Positions 1-8,432 of a stretch of DNA of 64,000 bases are shown piece by piece. Under the pieces are notes generated by a model that saw only the letters and a list, made by a program, of their open reading frames with translations, did not search any database and was not told the origin of the DNA. Location: contig NZ_CP035913.1 in assembly GCF_004209755.1 (NCBI RefSeq), positions 62,001-126,000 on the forward strand. Direction: 5' to 3'. Made by a program: the position numbers and the translations under genes. Numbering within the stretch: position 1 is the stretch's first letter; each line of letters begins with the position of its first letter. The DNA comes from Pseudoduganella lutea (GTDB taxonomy: Bacteria > Pseudomonadota > Gammaproteobacteria > Burkholderiales > Burkholderiaceae_D).

Positions 1-465
1 ATGGGGCAGCAGCACGAGCGTGGCCTGGGCAACTGGCAGGCCGAGCTTGCCGAATGGCCGCCGCTGTTCATCAGCGCGCACGGCGCCCTGCAGGCGCTGA
101 ACGACGCCTTCGGCGCACTCACGGTCGACACGGGCCGCATGCGCCGCAACATCGATGCGCTGCAAGGGCTGATCTTCGCCGAAGCCCTGTCGATCGGGCT
201 GGCAGAATACATCGGCCGCCCGGCCGCCCACGAATTCGTCGAAGGCCTCACGCGCCGCGTGGTGGCCGAAGGCCGTCACCTGGCCGACCTGCTGCCCGAG
301 GCGGTGTCCTCCAGCGATGCGCTGCGCGACCGCTGCGACCTCGCTTCATTGCAGGCGCTGTTCGACCCCGTGGCCGCCGCATCGTCCGCCCGCCGGCTGG
401 CCGTGCGCCAGCTCGCCCGGCTCCGCGAGGAAGCCGCCTCCCTCAACATGGAACCTACGCAATGA
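1..465 (+). CDS. pcaB: 3-carboxy-cis,cis-muconate cycloisomerase, C-terminal part
   Basis: The reading frame is open from the window edge, so this is the last ~154 residues of a longer gene. The ATG at base 1 is probably an internal Met, not the start. The segment HERGLGNWQAEL near its beginning is typical of PcaB of the fumarase/aspartase superfamily, and the all-helical remainder fits its C-terminal domain. PcaB cycloisomerises 3-carboxy-cis,cis-muconate to 4-carboxymuconolactone in the protocatechuate branch of the beta-ketoadipate pathway (cytoplasm). Its TGA overlaps the ATG of the next gene (ATGA, 462-465), so the two are translationally coupled and catalyse consecutive steps. The family call rests on recognised sequence plus this context. 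Confidence 0.85.
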   Translation: MGQQHERGLGNWQAELAEWPPLFISAHGALQALNDAFGALTVDTGRMRRNIDALQGLIFAEALSIGLAEYIGRPAAHEFVEGLTRRVVAEGRHLADLLPEAVSSSDALRDRCDLASLQALFDPVAAASSARRLAVRQLARLREEAASLNMEPTQ

Positions 466-1706
466 CCCACGATCCTTTCGATCACGACTTCGAACGCGGC
501 CTGCAGAACCGCCGCACTATCCTCGGCGATGCCTGGGTGGACCGCTCGCTCGACAACGCCAACGCCTTCAATGCCGATTTCCAGAACCTGATCACGCGCT
601 TCGCGTGGAACGAGATCTGGGGCCGCCCCGGCCTGGAATACAAGACGCGGCGCGCGATTGTGCTGTCGATCACGATCGCGCTGGGGCGGTGGGAAGAGTT
701 CGAGCTGCATGTGCGCGCCGCGCTCCGTGCCGGCGCCGAGGGCGGCTTGAGCCCGGACGAGCTGAAGGAAGTGCTGATGCAGTCCGCCATCTACGCCGGC
801 GTGCCGGCCGCGAACACGGCGTTCGCGCACACGCAGCAGATCCTGCGCGAGATGCAGCACCCGCTCGCGCCCACGCAGCCGGGCACCGTGCCGCACCCGG
901 GCGTCGGCAGCGAACGGCGCACCGCCAGCCGCCCCGCCCTGCACTACACCGTTCGCGAGCCGCGCAACGGCCAGGCGCCGCGCCGCACCATCGTGCTGAG
1001 CCACGCGCTGGGCATGGACCTGTCGATGTGGGACGGCCTGGGCAATCTGCTGGCCGAGGACTGCCGCGTGATCGCCTACGACCACCGGGGCCACGGCGGC
1101 TCCGAAGCGCCGGACGGCGCCTACGACATGGCCGCGCTGGCCGACGATGCCGCGCGCCTGCTGCTGGAACTGGGCACCGGGCCGGTCACGTGGATCGGGC
1201 TGTCGATGGGCGGCATGGTGGGCCAGGAGCTGGCGCTGCGCCATCCGGCGCTGGTCCAGGCACTCGTCATCGCCAACTCCTCGTCCGGCTATCCGGAAGC
1301 GGCGCGGGAGGGATGGCAGCAGCGGATCGCCACCGTGCGCGAACAGGGCATCGACGCGATTGCCGACACCGTGATGGGCCGCTATTTCCACGAAGCGTTC
1401 CGCGCCACGCACGGCGGCACCGTCGCGCGCTGGCGGCGGCGCCTGACCAGCACCGATCCGATCGGCTACGTGGGCTGCTGCCATGCCGTCGGCAACGTCG
1501 ACACGACCGCCCGCCTTTCCGCCATCACGGTGCCCGTGCTGGTGATCGCCGGCGAACTCGACCAGGGCGCGCCGGTGGCCATGTCGCAAACCATCGCCGA
1601 CGCGATCCCCGGCGCACAGCTGGTCGTGCTGCCCGATGCATCGCACATCGCCGCCATCGAACAGCCCGCCGCCTTCGCCCGCGCCGTCCAGGCTTTCCTG
1701 GCATAA
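462..1706 (+). CDS. pcaCD: Fused 4-carboxymuconolactone decarboxylase / 3-oxoadipate enol-lactonase (PcaC-PcaD)
   Basis: A 414-residue bifunctional enzyme for two consecutive protocatechuate steps. Residues ~1-130 are a carboxymuconolactone decarboxylase domain (N-terminal RRTILGD, then HVRAALRAGAEGG and GVPAANTAF). A ~30-residue Pro/Gly-rich linker follows. Residues ~160-414 are an alpha/beta hydrolase with HALG oxyanion region, nucleophile elbow GLSMGG, acid AGELDQG and histidine in DASHIAAIEQ, matching 3-oxoadipate enol-lactonase. The start at 462 is fixed by the ATGA overlap with pcaB; the frame stays open further upstream only as an antisense-type shadow of pcaB. The actinobacterial fusion PcaL has, as I recall it, the hydrolase first, so this decarboxylase-first order deserves attention. 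An inverted repeat follows the stop codon. Confidence 0.9.
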   Translation: MTHDPFDHDFERGLQNRRTILGDAWVDRSLDNANAFNADFQNLITRFAWNEIWGRPGLEYKTRRAIVLSITIALGRWEEFELHVRAALRAGAEGGLSPDELKEVLMQSAIYAGVPAANTAFAHTQQILREMQHPLAPTQPGTVPHPGVGSERRTASRPALHYTVREPRNGQAPRRTIVLSHALGMDLSMWDGLGNLLAEDCRVIAYDHRGHGGSEAPDGAYDMAALADDAARLLLELGTGPVTWIGLSMGGMVGQELALRHPALVQALVIANSSSGYPEAAREGWQQRIATVREQGIDAIADTVMGRYFHEAFRATHGGTVARWRRRLTSTDPIGYVGCCHAVGNVDTTARLSAITVPVLVIAGELDQGAPVAMSQTIADAIPGAQLVVLPDASHIAAIEQPAAFARAVQAFLA

Positions 1707-1822
1707 AAACTGGGGACGTACCCCTGTTTTCAGGAAATTTCATCTAGCTTAGGCGGCCTCGCGAACCGGCCCGCCTCCAGCTTCAGCTACTTTCCTGTAA
1801 AACAGGGTCTGTCCCCAGTTTT
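1705..1822. repeat. Dispersed inverted repeat, 'GGGGACGTACCCCTGTTT' family
   Basis: Two ~32-base arms (1705-1738 and 1791-1822) are near-complementary: AAAACTGGGGACG...CAGGAAA and TTTCCTG...CCCCAGTTTT. They lie between convergent pcaCD and the first binding-protein gene, so the foldback could end transcription from both sides. A second copy lies at 15621-15720, again just after a gene end. The arrangement suggests a REP/MITE-like intergenic element. Confidence 0.75.
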
Positions 1823-1829
1823 GCCGTGA

Positions 1830-3008
1830 TTACACGTCCGGGTCGGCGAAGTTGGCGACCTGGTCGAACTCCACGTTGAACATGCCGCCATCGACCTGCG
1901 CCGCCTTGCGGATGTACACGGTCTGCACGATGTCCCGGCTGGCCGGGTCGATCCGCACCGGACCGCGGACGCTGTTCCATGCCATGCCCTTCATCGCGGC
2001 AACGAGCTGTGCGCCATCGGCATTGCCGCCCGCCTTGGCCAGCGCCTGATACAGCAGGTGCATGCCGTCATAGGCGCCGACCGAGTGGAAGTTGGGCCGC
2101 ATGCCCTTGTTGGCCGCCATGAACGCGCTCACGTAGGCCTTGTTGTCCGGCGACGGATGCGCCGCCGAGTAATGGTGGCTGCTGACGACGCCGTTCGCGG
2201 CCGCGCCGATGCCGGCAATCAGGTCGTCGTCCAGCACGTCGCCGGTGCAGATCAGCCGGATGCCGGCGGCGGCCAGGCCGCGGTCGCTGAACTGCTTCAG
2301 CACGGCCGCGCCTTCGCCGGAGGGCACGAAGACGAACAATGCGTCCGGCCGGGCATCCTTCACCCGCGCTAGAAACGGCGCGTAGTCGGGATTGCGCAGC
2401 GGCACGCGCAGCGAATCGATCACCTTGCCGCCGCCGGCCGTGAAGCGCTTGACGAACACCTTTTCCGCATCGAGCCCCGGGCCATAGTCGGCCACGAACG
2501 TCATCGCCCGGCCGATCTTGTTCTTCGCCGCCCAGTCGGCCAGCGGCGCCGTCACCTGCGCCAGCGTGAAGCCGGTGCGCACGATGAACGGCGAGCGCTG
2601 CGGGATGATCGACGTGGCCGCGGCCATCACGATCATCGGCACCTTCGCCTGCGTGGCGACGGGCGCCGCGGCCAGTGCCAGCGGCGTGAGGCCGAAGCCG
2701 GCCAGCACGCGCACCTTGTCGCGCGCCACCAGCTCCTGGGCGGTGCGCTTCGTCACGTCCGGCGCCACGCCGCCGTCGTCCTTCAGGACGATCTCGATTT
2801 TGCGCCCCGCCACGCTGTCGCCGTGCCGTTGCTGGTACAGCTTGACGGCCGCCTCGATCTGCCGGCCGGTGGAGGCGAACGGGCCGGACATCGGCACGAT
2901 CAGGCCCACCTTGAACGGCTCGGCGGCGGATGCGAAAGGTGGCAGCGATGCGGTCGCGGCAGCGGCGATGCCGGCCAGCAGGGTACGGCGTTTCGGTTGG
3001 TGTGTCAT
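1830..3008 (-). CDS. Branched-chain-amino-acid-type ABC transporter substrate-binding protein, copy 1
   Basis: A 392-residue periplasmic binding protein of the LivK/Peripla_BP_6 type. It has an N-terminal signal with a twin Arg (PKRRTLLAG...) and cleavage near SAAEP, then the family opening FKVGLIVPMSGPFA. The start at 3008 is chosen because AAGGAGGAG lies just upstream; the open frame extends to 3197 inside vanB only as shadow. It sits 29 bases behind vanB on the same strand, so it is probably the third gene of a vanAB-livK unit. With a complete livHMGF permease nearby and no amino acid genes, the ligand is more likely vanillate or a related aromatic acid than leucine (inference). It is clearly a paralogue of the protein at 14440-15609: both share AAKNK, FVADYGPGLDAE-like and VPLRNP segments. 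Confidence 0.88.
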   Translation of the reverse strand: MTHQPKRRTLLAGIAAAATASLPPFASAAEPFKVGLIVPMSGPFASTGRQIEAAVKLYQQRHGDSVAGRKIEIVLKDDGGVAPDVTKRTAQELVARDKVRVLAGFGLTPLALAAAPVATQAKVPMIVMAAATSIIPQRSPFIVRTGFTLAQVTAPLADWAAKNKIGRAMTFVADYGPGLDAEKVFVKRFTAGGGKVIDSLRVPLRNPDYAPFLARVKDARPDALFVFVPSGEGAAVLKQFSDRGLAAAGIRLICTGDVLDDDLIAGIGAAANGVVSSHHYSAAHPSPDNKAYVSAFMAANKGMRPNFHSVGAYDGMHLLYQALAKAGGNADGAQLVAAMKGMAWNSVRGPVRIDPASRDIVQTVYIRKAAQVDGGMFNVEFDQVANFADPDV

Positions 3009-3037
3009 GGTCTCCTCCTTGTTGTAAGTATGCAAAA

Positions 3038-3994
3038 CTACAGGTCGAGCACCAGCAGCGCGGACTTCGCGCGCGAGCAGCACGGGGTGAACTGGTCGTT
3101 GGCCGCCTGTTCCTCCTCCGTCTGGTACAGGTCGTGGTGTTCGGGAACGCCATCCAGCACACGCGTCAGGCAAGTGCCGCAAACGCCCTGTTCGCACGAC
3201 ACCGGCACGTCCACGCCGTGATCGGCCAGCACCTGCACCACGGTGCGGCCCGCGGGAATCGTGTACGTGCGGCCGCTGCTGGCGATGCGCACGTCGAACG
3301 CGCGCTCGCCCCCCTCGGCGACCGCGGGGGCGGCGCCGAAATACTCGCGGTGCAGGCGGTCATCGCTCCAGCCGAGCGCACGGGCCGTGGCCAGCACGTG
3401 ATCGATGTAGCCGGCCGGGCCGCACACGTAGACGTGCGTGCCCGGCGGACAGGCAGCCAGGGCGGCCGGTACGTCGAGCCCCGTGCCTTCGTCGTCGATG
3501 TGCAGGCGCACCCGCGACGCGAACGGCGCCGCCTCCAGCCGGCGGCGAAACGCGGCACGCGCCCCGCCGCGCACGCTGTAGTGCAGCGTGAACGGCAGGT
3601 TTCGCGCGTGCAGGTGTTCGGCCATCGCCAGCAGCGGCGTGATGCCGATCCCCCCGGCGAACAGCACGCTGTGGTGCGGCCCTTCGGCCAGCCCGAAATG
3701 GTTGCGGGGCTCACTCACCTCCAGCTCCGCGCCTTCGACGATCCGCTCGTGCATCGCGCGCGACCCGCCGCGCGACGCCGGTTCGCGCAGCACGCCGATC
3801 AGGTAGCGGTGCGTTTCATGGGGCGCGTTGCACAGCGAGTACTGGCGCACGATGCCGCCGCCCAGGTGCACGTCGATGTGCGCGCCGGCCGTGAACGGCG
3901 GCAGCGGCGTGCCGTCGGTGGCGACCAGCTCGTAGCTGCAGATACCCTCCGCCTCGCTGGTGCGGCATGCAACCCTCAGGCGCAGCGTGCTCAT
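3038..3994 (-). CDS. vanB: Vanillate O-demethylase reductase subunit (PDR/VanB family)
   Basis: A 318-residue class IA flavin reductase. Order: flavin domain with RQYSL (residues 50-54), NAD-binding domain with GGIGITP (114-120), and C-terminal plant-type 2Fe-2S ferredoxin with Cys267, Cys272, Cys275 and Cys305 (CEQGVCGTC...CC). It passes electrons from NAD(P)H to the Rieske oxygenase VanA. It overlaps vanA by four bases (ATGA, 3991-3994), showing coupled translation. Related phthalate dioxygenase reductases share the domain order, so the vanillate assignment depends on the partner oxygenase. Confidence 0.88.
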   Translation of the reverse strand: MSTLRLRVACRTSEAEGICSYELVATDGTPLPPFTAGAHIDVHLGGGIVRQYSLCNAPHETHRYLIGVLREPASRGGSRAMHERIVEGAELEVSEPRNHFGLAEGPHHSVLFAGGIGITPLLAMAEHLHARNLPFTLHYSVRGGARAAFRRRLEAAPFASRVRLHIDDEGTGLDVPAALAACPPGTHVYVCGPAGYIDHVLATARALGWSDDRLHREYFGAAPAVAEGGERAFDVRIASSGRTYTIPAGRTVVQVLADHGVDVPVSCEQGVCGTCLTRVLDGVPEHHDLYQTEEEQAANDQFTPCCSRAKSALLVLDL

Positions 3995-5085
3995 GCCGCC
4001 ACCTGCGCCGATGCGGATGTGGGTGCGGGTGCCGATGCCGGCTCCGGCGCAGCAGTTTCCCGGGCGAGCCAGCGGTCGATGATCTTGCGCGACTGCACGC
4101 CGCCGGCATCGATGTTCAGCATCAGCAGCTTGCGCTCCGGATGGCGCAGGATGTTGGCCTGCTGCTGTTCCAGCATGTCCCGGTCTTCGCCGAAGATCTT
4201 GCCCTGGCCGGTGCGGATCGTGTCGGTGAGCGCCGCGTCGTCCGCCCTGAAATGGCGCGCCATGCCCCAGAAGTACCAGTGCGTGGTGTCGGTTTCCGGC
4301 GTGATGAAGTCCACCACGATCGACGAGGCCTTGAACTCGGCCGGCGCATCGTAGCCCCCCTTGCCGGCCAGCGCCACGCCCACTTCGATCATGACGTGGC
4401 TGGGGGGCGTGAAGTGGCAGATCTGCCAGCGGTCTACCGGCACGTCGTCGGGCAGGCCGTTGCCCCGCAGGGCCGCCTGCCAGAATGGCGGCGGCATTAC
4501 GTTCTCCATGAAGCGGCTGGTGATCACTTCATCGCCCACCGTTTTCGTGGTGACGGGTGCCTCGTCGATTTCCTTCTGGCCGATCGACGAGGCATGCACG
4601 TAGGTCTCGTGCGTGAGGTCCATCAGGTTGTCGATCATCAGCCGGTATTCGCAGCCGATGTGATACAGGCCGCCGCCATACGCCCAGCCCGCGTCGACGG
4701 CCCAGTGCAGGTGCGGGATCGCGGCCGGATCGGCCTGCGCGGCATCGCCGGGCCAGACCCAGATGAAGCCATGCCGCTCGACGACGGGATAGCTGCGGAT
4801 GCACGGGAACCCGCGCACGCGCTGGCCGGGCATGGCGACCGGCTTGCCGTCGCAGCCCATCTGCAGGCCGTGATAGCCGCACACCAGCGTGCCGTCGCGC
4901 ACGAAGCCCAGCGACAGCGGCGCGCCACGGTGCGGGCAAAAGTCCTCCACGGCGGCCACGCCCTGCGCCGCGCGGTAGAACACGATCTTTTCGCCGCAGA
5001 TCTGGCGGCCCAGGGGCTTGTCCACGATTTCGTCGGGCGTGGCCGCGACGTACCAGGCATTTTTTGGGTACAGGATGGAAGTCAT
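3991..5085 (-). CDS. vanA: Vanillate O-demethylase oxygenase subunit (Rieske)
   Basis: A 364-residue aromatic ring-type oxygenase. The Rieske cluster ligands are C50-P-H52 and C69-G-Y-H72. The mononuclear iron site is N153, D156, H159 and H164 in the stretch [12 protein letters not shown]. VanA oxidatively demethylates vanillate to protocatechuate with release of formaldehyde, feeding the adjacent pca genes. The start is supported by AAGGAGA seven bases upstream. The divergent MarR-type gene and a 20-base palindrome in the 113-base intergenic region suggest vanillate-responsive control. A close relative such as a syringate or veratrate demethylase cannot be excluded from sequence alone. Confidence 0.88.
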   Translation of the reverse strand: MTSILYPKNAWYVAATPDEIVDKPLGRQICGEKIVFYRAAQGVAAVEDFCPHRGAPLSLGFVRDGTLVCGYHGLQMGCDGKPVAMPGQRVRGFPCIRSYPVVERHGFIWVWPGDAAQADPAAIPHLHWAVDAGWAYGGGLYHIGCEYRLMIDNLMDLTHETYVHASSIGQKEIDEAPVTTKTVGDEVITSRFMENVMPPPFWQAALRGNGLPDDVPVDRWQICHFTPPSHVMIEVGVALAGKGGYDAPAEFKASSIVVDFITPETDTTHWYFWGMARHFRADDAALTDTIRTGQGKIFGEDRDMLEQQQANILRHPERKLLMLNIDAGGVQSRKIIDRWLARETAAPEPASAPAPTSASAQVAA

Positions 5086-5123
5086 GCAGTCTCCTTGGTC
5101 ATTATTGTTGGTGCTGAACTTCG

Positions 5124-5143
5124 ATATTCAGTACACTGAATAT
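5124..5143. promoter_or_regulatory. Candidate MarR/VanR operator between vanA and its regulator
   Basis: ATATTCAGTACACTGAATAT is a perfect 9-base inverted repeat with a 2-base centre. It lies 39 bases before vanA and 55 bases before the divergent MarR-type gene, the expected place for a repressor site controlling both. Symmetry and position are seen; the binding protein is inferred. Confidence 0.75.
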
Positions 5144-5198
5144 TCGCGCAGTCGGAACCCAAAGTAAACTGTGCGCGACAAATATTTATCGGCGACCC

Positions 5199-5702
5199 AT
5201 GGACAATGAAAACGACAACGGCAAGAACAACGGCAATGAGCTGCTCGACCTGCACGAACACCCCGGCCACCTGCTGCGCCGCGCGCAACAGATCTCCGTA
5301 TCGATCTTCCACGATGAAATCGGCGGCGAACTGACGCCGGTGCAGTATGCGCTGCTGCGCACCCTGGCCGCGCGCCCAGGCATCGACCAGGTGACCTTGG
5401 CCGGCCTGGTGGCGATCGACACGTCGACCGGTGCCAGCGTGTGCGCCCGGCTCGAGGAAAAGGGGCTACTGGAACGCAAGGTGATTCCGCACAACCGCCG
5501 CCAGCGGGCGCTGACGATCACCACGGCCGGCACCGCCCTGCTGAAGCGGCTCGACCCCGCCGTGCACCGCCTGCGCGAACGCCTGCTCGCGCCGCTGACG
5601 GAGCGCGAGCAGGCGCAATTCATGCGGCTGCTGGATAAACTCGTCCTTGAAAACAACGACCAGAGCCGCGCACCGCTGGCCCGGCCGGATGCAGCAGCAT
5701 AA
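5199..5702 (+). CDS. vanR: MarR-family transcriptional regulator, probable VanR
   Basis: A 167-residue winged-helix protein. The region ELTPVQYALLRTLAARPG through TLAGLVAIDTSTGASV to the wing ERKVIPHNRRQRAL is the MarR helix-turn-helix and wing; flanking helices (residues ~20-40 and ~115-150) would form the dimer interface. It is divergent from vanAB and probably represses it until vanillate or a metabolite binds. The N-terminus is Asn/Asp rich (MDNENDNGKNNGNE). VanR in other bacteria can be of GntR or PadR type, so the symbol reflects position more than sequence. Confidence 0.78.
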   Translation: MDNENDNGKNNGNELLDLHEHPGHLLRRAQQISVSIFHDEIGGELTPVQYALLRTLAARPGIDQVTLAGLVAIDTSTGASVCARLEEKGLLERKVIPHNRRQRALTITTAGTALLKRLDPAVHRLRERLLAPLTEREQAQFMRLLDKLVLENNDQSRAPLARPDAAA

Positions 5703-5715
5703 CGCCGCATGACAC

Positions 5716-5940
5716 GACTGCCCAGGCCGTGTCCACCATGGGGTCAACCCTCGAATCGGACACGAGCTCGTCACTAACGACCGTTGAACGTACGTTGGCA
5801 ACGATTGCGACTGCCGGGCCCGTGTCCACTTTTGAGGTTGGAAGGAATAATGCCCTGCATGGCATGACCGCGACGCAGGCAAGGGGCAGTGCTCCTTGAA
5901 ACCCCTGCTGCGCCCCCAAGGTGGACACGGGCTCTGCAGT
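5716..5940. repeat. Dispersed repeat, 'GTGTCCACCATGGGGTCA' family
   Basis: The 249-base gap between the MarR-type gene and livF holds a unit at 5716-5773 (CCGTGTCCACC, GGGGTCAACCC, TCGAATCGGACACGAGCTC). It also holds an imperfect inverted pair at 5811-5828 and 5921-5939 (CCCGTGTCCAC against GTGGACACGGG). The same family recurs at 12946-13117. No gene is visible here. Confidence 0.7.
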
Positions 5941-5951
5941 GGCGGCCGTGC

Positions 5952-6653
5952 TCAGGCCACCGACACCAGCCGGTCCAGCTTGGCGCCATCGTCCAGCAGC
6001 TCGCGGCTGTCCGAATCGTGCACGATGCACCCGCGGTCCAGCACGATGGCGCGCTGCGTCAGCGACAGGGCGAGGCGGGCATGCTGTTCGACGACGATCA
6101 CGGACAGGCCCTCGTCCTGCACCAGCTTGCGGATGACGCCCAGCAGCTCCTGCACGATGATCGGCGCCAGCCCTTCCATCGGTTCGTCCAGCAGCAGCAT
6201 GCGCGGGTTCGTCATCAGCGCGCGGGCGATGGCCACCATCTGCTGCTCGCCGCCGGAGAGCTGGTTGCCCATGTTGGTGCGCCGTTCCTGCAGACGCGGG
6301 AAGACCTCGTAGATCTTCTTCACGTCCCAGCGGCCCGGCCGCGCGACGACGGTCAGGTGTTCCTCGACCGTCAGCGACGGATACATGTGCCGCTCCTGCG
6401 GCACCCAGCCCAGGCCGGCACGGGCCCGCTTGTACGGCGCCACGCGGGCGATATCCTTGCCGGCCCACCGGATCGCGCCCTTGTGCAGCCGCGTCAGGCC
6501 CATCAGCGTGGTGAGCAGGCTGGTCTTGCCCACGCCGTTACGGCCCAGCAGCGCCAGGCTGTCGCCCTCGTCCAGCGCAAACGACACGTCTTCCAGCACG
6601 ACGGATTCGCCATAACCGGCCGTCACCCGTTCCACCGCCAGCAGTTCAGTCAT
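5952..6653 (-). CDS. livF: ABC transporter ATP-binding protein (LivF type)
   Basis: A 233-residue ATPase with Walker A GRNGVGKTS, signature LSGGEQQM, Walker B MLLLDEPMEGLAP and switch His in VVEQH. The MEGLAP after Walker B is characteristic of LivF. I place the start at ATG 6653 (GGGAGGG seven bases upstream, ATGA-type overlap with the livG stop) rather than at GTG 6659. It is the last gene of livHMGF and energises uptake through LivHM. Confidence 0.9.
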   Translation of the reverse strand: MTELLAVERVTAGYGESVVLEDVSFALDEGDSLALLGRNGVGKTSLLTTLMGLTRLHKGAIRWAGKDIARVAPYKRARAGLGWVPQERHMYPSLTVEEHLTVVARPGRWDVKKIYEVFPRLQERRTNMGNQLSGGEQQMVAIARALMTNPRMLLLDEPMEGLAPIIVQELLGVIRKLVQDEGLSVIVVEQHARLALSLTQRAIVLDRGCIVHDSDSRELLDDGAKLDRLVSVA

Positions 6654-7401
6654 GACCACCCTCCCCCAGGTACACTTCTTTTACGCGCCGGTCCGCGGCG
6701 ATTTCCGCAGGCGTCCCTTCGGTCAGCACCTTGCCGCCCACGAGCACCGTGATCCGCTCGGCGAACTTGAACACGAGGCCCATGTCGTGTTCGATGAACA
6801 GGATCGTCACGTCGCGCGGCAAGCCCGAGATCACTTCGAACAGCTCGCGGCTTTCGGCTTGCGGGATGCCGGCGGCCGGTTCGTCGAGCAGCAGGATCTT
6901 CGGTTGCGTGGCCAGCGCCAGCGCGATTTCCACGAGGCGCTGCTTGCCGTAAGCCATGCTGCGCGTGATGCTGTTGGCCTGGTCGGCCAGGCGCAGCGAT
7001 TGCAGCAGCGCCATTGCCTCGTCAACCATGTCGTGGTGGCGCGCCACGGTTTTCCACCACACGTTCTGCAGGCCGCGCCGCTCGCCTATCGCCAGAACGA
7101 CCGATTCGAGCACCGTCAGCCCGGCAAACAGCGTGTTGATCTGGAACGTGCGCGTCATGCCGCGTTTCACGCGCTGGTGCTGCGGCAGCGCGGTAATGTC
7201 TTCGCCGCCCAGGAACACGCGGCCACTGGTGGGCGCGAAGCCGCCCGTGAGCAGGTTGATGAAGGTGGTCTTGCCGGCGCCGTTCGGGCCGATCAGCGCA
7301 TGGCGGGCGCCGGGCGTAAACGTCAGCGACACGTCGCTGTTGGCCTTGAAGGCGCCCCAGCTCTTCGACAGGCCTTCCGTCCTCAGGGTTGTATCCATCA
7401 T
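6646..7401 (-). CDS. livG: ABC transporter ATP-binding protein (LivG type)
   Basis: A 251-residue ATPase with Walker A GPNGAGKTT, the LivG-typical RTFQINTLFAGLTVLESV segment and Walker B ILLLDEPAAGIP followed by FIEHDM. The ABC signature is degenerate: MAYGKQRLVEIALAL replaces canonical LSYGxQRxLEIARAL, a common variation. Start and stop overlap livM and livF by a few bases, so the four permease genes are translationally coupled. Confidence 0.9.
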   Translation of the reverse strand: MMDTTLRTEGLSKSWGAFKANSDVSLTFTPGARHALIGPNGAGKTTFINLLTGGFAPTSGRVFLGGEDITALPQHQRVKRGMTRTFQINTLFAGLTVLESVVLAIGERRGLQNVWWKTVARHHDMVDEAMALLQSLRLADQANSITRSMAYGKQRLVEIALALATQPKILLLDEPAAGIPQAESRELFEVISGLPRDVTILFIEHDMGLVFKFAERITVLVGGKVLTEGTPAEIAADRRVKEVYLGEGGHD

Positions 7402-8432
7402 TTTGCCTCCTTCCGTTCGCGCCGCCGCTCCATGAGCGCGGCGCAGCCACCGACGATGCCGCCCTTCGCGAACAGCACGATGCAGACCAGCAGCAGCCCG
7501 ATCCAGAATTGCCAGTACGTGGGATTGATGCCGGCGATCTTGTCCTGCGCGATCATGAACACGGCCGTGCCGATCAGCGCACCGTACAGGCGCCCCGTGC
7601 CGCCCAGCACCAGCATGATGAGCAGTTCCGCCGAGCGGGGGAAGCCCAGCATGTCCAGGCCGACGAACTGGGTCGTCTGCGCCAGCAACGCGCCGGCGAT
7701 GCCGGCCACCACGGCGCCCACGGTGAAGACAGCGCGCAGCCGCCGGTTGACATCCGCCCCGATCGCCGGCATGCGGCGCCCGCCTTCGCGGATACCGCGC
7801 AGGCCCAGGCCGAACGGCGAAGCCACGAGGCGGCGCAGCACGAGGAACACGAGGAACAGCACGACATAGCTGTAGACAAAGCCGGTCTTGCCTTCCAGGT
7901 CGAACTCGAACACGCCCAGCAGGTTCCCCACCATCATGCCGGACAGGCCATCGACGCCGCCCGTCAGCCAGGAGGCCTTGTTCGCGGCCTCGAACAGCAT
8001 CAGCCCGATGCCCAGCGTGACCATCAGGCGCGTCAGGTCCTGCCCGCGCACGACGAGGAAGCTGACGATCCAGCCGAAGATGCCGGCCACCACCGCGCCG
8101 GCCAGCAGGCCGGTGACCGGCTCGCCCCAGCCATGCACGGACAGCAGGCCGGCCGTGTAGGCGCCCAGCCCGAAAAATGCCGCATGCCCCAGCGACACGA
8201 TGCCCGCGTAGCCGAGGATCAGGTCCAGCGACAGCGCGAACAGGCCGACGATCATGATCTGGCTGGTCAGCACCAGGTATTGCGGGAACAGGAACCAGCT
8301 GGCCACGGGCAGCAGCCAGAACACGATTTCCAGCGGATGCCAGCGGCCATCCGGCAGGCGCGGAATGGGAGACGGCGCCGCGGCGCGCGCCGGCGCATCC
8401 ACGACGACTTCAGCTTTCGACAATGCGTTCAT
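7398..8432 (-). CDS. livM: ABC transporter permease (LivM type)
   Basis: A 344-residue membrane protein with about nine hydrophobic segments and the family hallmark LDLILGYAGIVSLGHAAFFGLGAY. A Lys/Arg-rich tail (ERRRERKEAK) ends in the cytoplasm. The start at 8432 is set by the ATGA overlap with livH and a purine-rich AAGGAGAAAGG upstream. The much longer open frame reaching 9350 is an artefact of livH read in a shifted frame. It forms the channel with LivH. Confidence 0.9.
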   Translation of the reverse strand: MNALSKAEVVVDAPARAAAPSPIPRLPDGRWHPLEIVFWLLPVASWFLFPQYLVLTSQIMIVGLFALSLDLILGYAGIVSLGHAAFFGLGAYTAGLLSVHGWGEPVTGLLAGAVVAGIFGWIVSFLVVRGQDLTRLMVTLGIGLMLFEAANKASWLTGGVDGLSGMMVGNLLGVFEFDLEGKTGFVYSYVVLFLVFLVLRRLVASPFGLGLRGIREGGRRMPAIGADVNRRLRAVFTVGAVVAGIAGALLAQTTQFVGLDMLGFPRSAELLIMLVLGGTGRLYGALIGTAVFMIAQDKIAGINPTYWQFWIGLLLVCIVLFAKGGIVGGCAALMERRRERKEAK

